From Cryptomeria japonica (Eukaryota; Streptophyta; Pinopsida; Cupressales; Cupressaceae): a DNA stretch of 64,000 bases. The notes beneath the pieces were generated by a model. That model had not been told where the DNA came from, ran no database searches, and was given only the letters and a program-made list of their open reading frames with translations. A program made the position numbers and the translations under genes. Where the stretch lies: assembly GCF_030272615.1 (NCBI RefSeq), contig NC_081413.1:337213302-337277301 (forward strand). The letters run 5' to 3'. This document shows positions 59,090-64,000 of this stretch, piece by piece. Within the stretch, counting starts at the first letter, position 1. Every line of letters begins with the position of its first letter.

Positions 59090-61208
59090 CAACATACCCT
59101 ATTATTTTTTCATTTGAAGTGACGACCTTCTACGATTTAGCTTGCTAATGAGCTCTCCTATTCTCTTTAACCATTCTTTGTTAAATAAATTTTGAAAAGA
59201 AGCCATTGCTAAATTACTTATGTAGCTCTCTCAAATGTCATTGTATGTTTTGCAATCTAAAATAAAGTTCTTTTCAGTTTTCAGTCCCGTTGTACACAAG
59301 ACATAAACCCTTTCTTCCCAAACCTCTTTTGGTCTTTTCCACCTTCCTTACATCAAAGATGATGTGAATTTGTCCTCAATTGGGCAATGAGAATATTTAA
59401 CCTCCAGGGATATTGTCTTCTATAGAGGCCTTTTATTGATGGTCTATGTTAGGGTTAATTATTCTAGGTAATACTTCTTTCTCTCAATCATCTTTATCCA
59501 CATAATCTTGCGAAATTTCTCATCCACACGAGTCCTTATTTCTTAACTATTATTAGGACCAACATTCAAGTGAATATTTGCTTGTTCATACACTTACAAA
59601 TTTGTTTCATCCACGTCTTCTTTCTTTCACCTAAGACATCTTTAAATACAACAATGGGCCAATGGTTTGTTTTCATTTGCTCAAATTTTTAAAGATATTT
59701 CAAAAGACACACTATAGCAATAGCCTCAATAAGAATCATACCTACTTTAGCAAGAAGAATTTCATAGGGAACTAATGATTTTAGTTTGATTTTTTTTGTG
59801 ATCAAGTGTTATTGAATTCTATCCATTTACATCAATTTGGTGTTAGAAGCACTACTAGCTTAGATTTCACACCCATTAAGCATCACCAAAATTACTAAAA
59901 GTCCAAACATAATTTTAATAGTTTTCCAATCCTACAACTCTACCTCTATCTATTTTGAAGAAAGAAAGTGCTCTCCAACCTACCAAAGTTCTTTTCTTTC
60001 TAAAAGTTTCCCAATTGAGCTTGTTGTTGAAGTCAATCTCTAGTTATTTATACTCTATTACTTCCTCTAGGATACTACCTTTAAAATATAAGCTGAACTG
60101 ATTCTTTTTATTTTTATTGGAGAAGATAATGATCTTGGTCTTTGTAATATTAGCATGCACACTGACATATTTGTAAAAGTGTTCAAGTGCGACCAAATGC
60201 ACTTGTACCCCTTGGACATATCTAGCAATTAAAATAAGATTGCTAGTGTACAATAGAAGATGGACAACATTCTCTCCCAAAGGAACCCCTTCTCCACCCC
60301 TTATATTGAACCACTCCTCAAGTTTTTTGATAGAAAGGCCAAAGAGAGTAGGAAATAAAGGGAAGCCTTGTTTAACCCCAATGTCATTCCTATTGCTTTC
60401 TGAAGTACTTGGATAAGATATGATTTTTACCCAAAGCTTTTCATAAAGCCTATGGACAACCGCTTTAAATTACTTTGGAATACCAAGATCTTTCATTCTA
60501 CACCATAACTTGTGCCTAAGAATTGTGTCAAAAGCCTTCTTGAAATCGACTCTGCAAAAATAAGCTTCTTCTTTCTCACCCCATACTTTTTCAATAATAA
60601 GCCTCGAAGTGATACCATGATCATTGTTGAGTCGCTCTCTTATTGTTTTCTTCTGCCCATTTGTTGATTCTATGTTCAATCATGTTGCCAAACAACTTTG
60701 CAAACAAATGATTGATCATTATGGTCCGATAATTGGAGGGATTGTTAACATAGGGATATGGCTAAGTTGGTGATCCACTATGTTCAACCATGCTTCCAAA
60801 CAACTTTGCAAACAATTGATTAACCATGTTGGTCCGATAATTGAAGGGATTGTTAACATCCCACTCTTAAATTAGGGTATGGCTAAGTTGGCAATCCAAA
60901 CCTTTGGGAACCTATGTTGAATAATGTTGCATTTAATCGTATTAGATATTCAATCTGAAGTTCAACCACTTCCCTAGCCTTTCTTGTATCCAACTTCTTG
61001 ATACCTTAACCTTTTGTAAAGTGAAAAGTTTTGTTGTCATGTTTATCCTTGGAAGCTCATCAATCTTGAATCTTGCTCATACAATTGTTTTGCATGTTCA
61101 AATTTGGGAATGGATATGATACCATTCTTATTTTCCTCTTTCAAGCTCCTTTCAAAAAAAGTATTGGTGTCAATGGACCCTTGATCTATTGGTGAAGGCT
61201 CTGACACC
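59090..61208 (-). pseudogene. LINE reverse transcriptase fragment, copy B
   Basis: The same fragment as copy A but longer at its upstream end (about 61208, SIDTNTFFERSLKEENKNG). It shows motif A AYFCRVDFKKAFDTI, the GVKQGFPLFPTLF stretch, the YTSN substitution at the catalytic box and a VHLVALEHFYKYV segment running on to IIIFSNKNKK. The internal 130-bp duplication of the NYRT segment (about 60700-60960) is shared with copy A. Dead before duplication, since the catalytic change is in both copies. Confidence 0.85.
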
Positions 61209-61350
61209 ATAAGAGATTGTGCCCCGCGTACAAATTTGGCAAAATGGATACCCCTCCCATATCAGATAACAAAAACTACTTATGAAAGCCGTTGCTGGAC
61301 TGGTTTATTCTTCTATCAATTGATTGAATGATTTAGATTTACAATTAGCT

Positions 61351-61357
61351 TATAAAA
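61351..61357 (+). promoter_or_regulatory. TATA box candidate of the PPR gene
   Basis: TATAAAA within AGCTTATAAAATGAGG, 111 bp before the ATG chosen for the PPR gene. A start site about 30 bp downstream would skip the out-of-frame ATGs at 61365 and 61371. Confidence 0.4.
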
Positions 61358-61461
61358 TGAGGAAATGAAAATGCTCAGGCTAACCACTGTTGCCATGTCA
61401 CGGTGGTAGACGCAGTAATGTTAACACTGCAGATTTTCCACACTCCAATTACAATCCTACA

Positions 61462-63906
61462 ATGCCATTGCCATCCACCACTCGTCTCAATCTTACAGCA
61501 TTATGTAAAGAAGGCCAGCTGAAGCAGGCGCTGCACGTTCTGCTTACAACACACAACCCCCCTGGACACTCTACATATCTTCAATTATTGCAGACCTGCA
61601 TTCTCAAGAACACGCTTTCACAAGGGAAATTCGTCCACTCTTTCATCTCTCATGAGCGATTTACATTTGCTGTACGCACGACTTTTCAGAGTAAGCTTAT
61701 TCACATGTATGTGAAGTGCGGATCTTTGGTTGATGCTCGAAAAGTGTTTGACTACATGAGAGAACGAGACGTCGTCTCATGGAATACAATTATTGCAGCA
61801 TACAGAAGACATGGTTATCCTCAAGAGACAATCACACTGTTTCACCAAATGCAACGAACAGGTCTCCAACCCGATCAGTTCACATTTGCCAGCGTACTCC
61901 CAGCGTGTACCAAAATGGGAGCTTTGGAACAGGGTATAAACATCCATCAAAGCATTAAGGACATAGGAGTTTCGTCAGATGTTGTAGTTGCAACTGCCCT
62001 GGTAGACATGTATGCAAAATGCGGAAACATGCAACAAGCACGCGAACTGTTTGACCAAATACCTCAAAGAGATGCAGTCTCATGGAATGCGATGATTGCA
62101 GGATATGCACAAAATGGGTTTGGCGAAAAGGCCTTTGAAACCTTTAAGCAGATGCAAATGTCGGGTATAAAGCCGGATTCCACAACCTTTGCCAGCATCC
62201 TCTCCGCCTGTGCTCAAATCGGAGCTTTGGAGCAGGGTACAGCTATCCATCAAAGCATAATTGAAAGTGGATTTTTTTCAAATATTATAATTGAAAATGC
62301 TCTAGTAGACATGTATGCAAAATGTGAAAGCTTACACAAGGCAAGTCAATTATTTGACAGAATGCCTCAAAGAGATGTTATCTCATGGAATGCAATGATT
62401 GTAGGATATGCACAAAATGGATTTGTTGAAAAGGCATTAGAAACTTTCAAGCAAATGCGGTCCGCAGGTGTAAAGCCAGACTCTACAACCTTTGCCAGCA
62501 TCCTCCCAGCTTGTGCCAAAACGGGAGGTTTGGAACAGGGTATTGACATCCATCAAAGCATAATGGAAGGGGGTTTTTTGTCAGATGTTGTAGTTGCAAG
62601 TGCCCTAGTAGACATGTATGCAAAATGTGGAAGCGTAGTTAAGGCATGTGATCTATTTGACACAATACCTCAAAGAAATGTGGTGTCATGGAATGCCATG
62701 ATTGCGGGATATTCACAAAATGGATTAGTTGAAAAGGCATTAGAAACTTTCAAGCAAATGCAATTAGCAGGTGTAAAGCCGAATTCCGCAACCTTTGCCA
62801 GCATCCTTCCAGCCTGTGCCAAAATGGGAGCTTTGGAACAGGGTAAGGACATCCATCAAAGCATAACGGAAGGTGGACTTTTGTCAGATGTTGTAGTTGC
62901 AAGTGCCCTGGTAGATATGTATGCAAAATGTGGAAGCATAGACAAGGCACGTGAACTGTTTGACAAAATACCTCAAAGAAATGTGGTCTCGTGGAATGCG
63001 ATGATTGCAGGATATGCACAGAATGGATTTTGCAAGGATGCTCTCAGAATCTTTGAATTAATGAAGCACTCTGGAATATATCCAAACATTGTAAGCTTTG
63101 CTTGTGTTCTATATGCATGCAGCCATGCAGGTTTAGTGGATGAAGGCTGTACATACTTCAATCATATGAACAACCCTTACTGCATTACACCTACAGTTGA
63201 TCATTATGTGTGCATGGTTGACCTTCTTGCCCGTGCTGGCTATCTTGAGGACACTCTCAACTTTATCATTAAAATGCCAGTTAAACCTGTGGTGCTTGTG
63301 TGGATATGTTTTCTTGGTGCCTGTAGATCACATATGAATATTGGCTTAGGAGTATTTACAGCGACGTTACTTTTTGATTTGGATCCTAAAAATGCTGTGA
63401 CTTATGTTCTTCTCTCAAATATCTATGCAGAAGCAGGTAGGTGGGGTGAAGTTCAAATGGTAAGGAGGCTGATGAAAGATAGAGAAATTAAAAAGATCCC
63501 CGGATGTAGTTGGATTGAAGGCCATAAAATGGTACATGCTTTTTGTGTAGGAGACAGATCGCACCCACAGACACAGGAGATCTATGCTAAGTTGGAGAAA
63601 TTGGCTTTGGATATGAAGGCAGCAGGATATTCTCCGGATTCAAATCATTCACTTAATGATGTGGAAGAGGAGGAAAGAGAATTATTTCTATGTCACCATA
63701 GTGAAAAGTTGGCAATTGCATTTGGTTTGTTAAACAATCCCCCTGGAACAATTATTAGAGTTGTTAAGAACCTTCGAGTATGTGCTGATTGCCACACTGC
63801 AACAAAATTTATCTCCAAAATTGTTAAAAGAGAAATTATTGTAAGAGATGCCAACCGCTTCCATCATTTTAAACAGGGGCAATGTTCGTGTGGAGATTAT
63901 TGGTGA
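61462..63906 (+). CDS. DYW-type PPR protein, probable organellar RNA editing factor
   Basis: An intact 814-aa intronless frame. PLS-type PPR repeats run from about residue 38 to 580, then E/E+ motifs, then a complete DYW domain ending Cys-Ser-Cys-Gly-Asp-Tyr-Trp. The deaminase-like site is present: HSE at 746-748 and CADCH at 774-778. The family acts in plastids or mitochondria, binding one RNA site through the PPR array and converting C to U. Four PPR units starting at 61885, 62188, 62491 and 62794 are spaced exactly 303 nt apart (101 residues) and are very similar at DNA level (FASILPACAKMGALEQG recurs). The frame is open upstream to a stop near 61380, but ATG 61462 is the first in-frame start. 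A clear targeting peptide is not obvious. An out-of-frame ATG at 61371 opens MLRLTTVAMSRW, which looks like a presequence, so the true N-terminus is uncertain. The target RNA cannot be told from this sequence alone. Confidence 0.93.
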   Translation: MPLPSTTRLNLTALCKEGQLKQALHVLLTTHNPPGHSTYLQLLQTCILKNTLSQGKFVHSFISHERFTFAVRTTFQSKLIHMYVKCGSLVDARKVFDYMRERDVVSWNTIIAAYRRHGYPQETITLFHQMQRTGLQPDQFTFASVLPACTKMGALEQGINIHQSIKDIGVSSDVVVATALVDMYAKCGNMQQARELFDQIPQRDAVSWNAMIAGYAQNGFGEKAFETFKQMQMSGIKPDSTTFASILSACAQIGALEQGTAIHQSIIESGFFSNIIIENALVDMYAKCESLHKASQLFDRMPQRDVISWNAMIVGYAQNGFVEKALETFKQMRSAGVKPDSTTFASILPACAKTGGLEQGIDIHQSIMEGGFLSDVVVASALVDMYAKCGSVVKACDLFDTIPQRNVVSWNAMIAGYSQNGLVEKALETFKQMQLAGVKPNSATFASILPACAKMGALEQGKDIHQSITEGGLLSDVVVASALVDMYAKCGSIDKARELFDKIPQRNVVSWNAMIAGYAQNGFCKDALRIFELMKHSGIYPNIVSFACVLYACSHAGLVDEGCTYFNHMNNPYCITPTVDHYVCMVDLLARAGYLEDTLNFIIKMPVKPVVLVWICFLGACRSHMNIGLGVFTATLLFDLDPKNAVTYVLLSNIYAEAGRWGEVQMVRRLMKDREIKKIPGCSWIEGHKMVHAFCVGDRSHPQTQEIYAKLEKLALDMKAAGYSPDSNHSLNDVEEEERELFLCHHSEKLAIAFGLLNNPPGTIIRVVKNLRVCADCHTATKFISKIVKREIIVRDANRFHHFKQGQCSCGDYW

Positions 63907-64000
63907 TTCAAAATGTAGCAATCTGAAAAATAGACATGAAAAATAGACATGATGTGCACTGTGTCAGACCTCCACTAATAATGAGTGGACAAGGTTCGTT

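Larger units (their letters stand above)
55172..61100. repeat. Segmental duplication, copy B
   Basis: This is the partner of copy A, in direct orientation. Shared similarity ends at TTGCAT near 61095; past this point copy B continues into more LINE sequence while copy A changes to an LTR scrap. Confidence 0.9.

Noticed and set aside
61195-61220. Primer-binding-site-like TGGTGTCAGAGCC on the minus strand
   Set aside because: No LTR terminus adjoins it and it lies at the end of the LINE fragment; likely chance.

Overview
This is a stretch of plant nuclear DNA that is almost entirely repeats. It is AT-rich, and only one long intact gene is visible in 64 kb: an intronless DYW-type pentatricopeptide repeat (PPR) gene at the right edge. 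The very low gene density, the long decayed retroelements, the large LTRs and the style of the PPR repeats suggest a gymnosperm, probably a conifer. That is inference from general appearance, not from a marker gene.

Layout. 0-5 kb: a minus-strand retroelement with an unfamiliar decayed protein and a repeat-rich upstream region. 5.1-5.8 kb: a small non-autonomous hAT transposon with a perfect 8-bp target duplication. 7.0-10.8 kb: a 5'-truncated LINE bounded by a 12-bp target duplication, carrying an extra ORF downstream of its RNase H domain. 13.3-14.6 kb: a possible exon and three copies of a gene-3'-end-like segment. 15.2-20.3 kb: a minus-strand LTR element whose very long LTR holds 14 copies of a conserved 38-39 nt hairpin, mostly about 176 bp apart. 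25.1-28.2 kb: a decayed hAT transposase split by a solo LTR. 28.2-32.6 kb: AT-rich DNA with no recognisable gene. 33.3-38.8 kb: a young, complete Ty3/gypsy element with two stop codons in its polyprotein. 39-43.7 kb: fragments of a decayed gypsy gag and LTR-like sequence. 44.0-48.2 kb: a second hAT transposase pseudogene (minus strand), also split by an LTR with a perfect target duplication. 48.7-61.1 kb: a 5.9-kb segment present twice in tandem, each copy holding the same solo LTR, the same tRNA-derived SINE and the same dead LINE reverse transcriptase, with LTR scraps and a 296-bp tandem repeat at the junction. 61.35-63.9 kb: the PPR gene.

The mobile elements give a relative history. hAT genes were invaded by LTR elements that later collapsed to solo LTRs. 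LINE, SINE and solo LTR insertions at 49-61 kb came before the segmental duplication. The gypsy element is the most recent datable insertion, with 2 substitutions and 1 indel between its LTRs. The most unusual structures are the hairpin array in the long LTR, the third ORF inside a target-duplication-bounded LINE, and a G-tract-in-hairpin motif near the start of one LTR family whose stem shows paired base changes between subfamilies. All comparisons were made by eye; no database search was possible.
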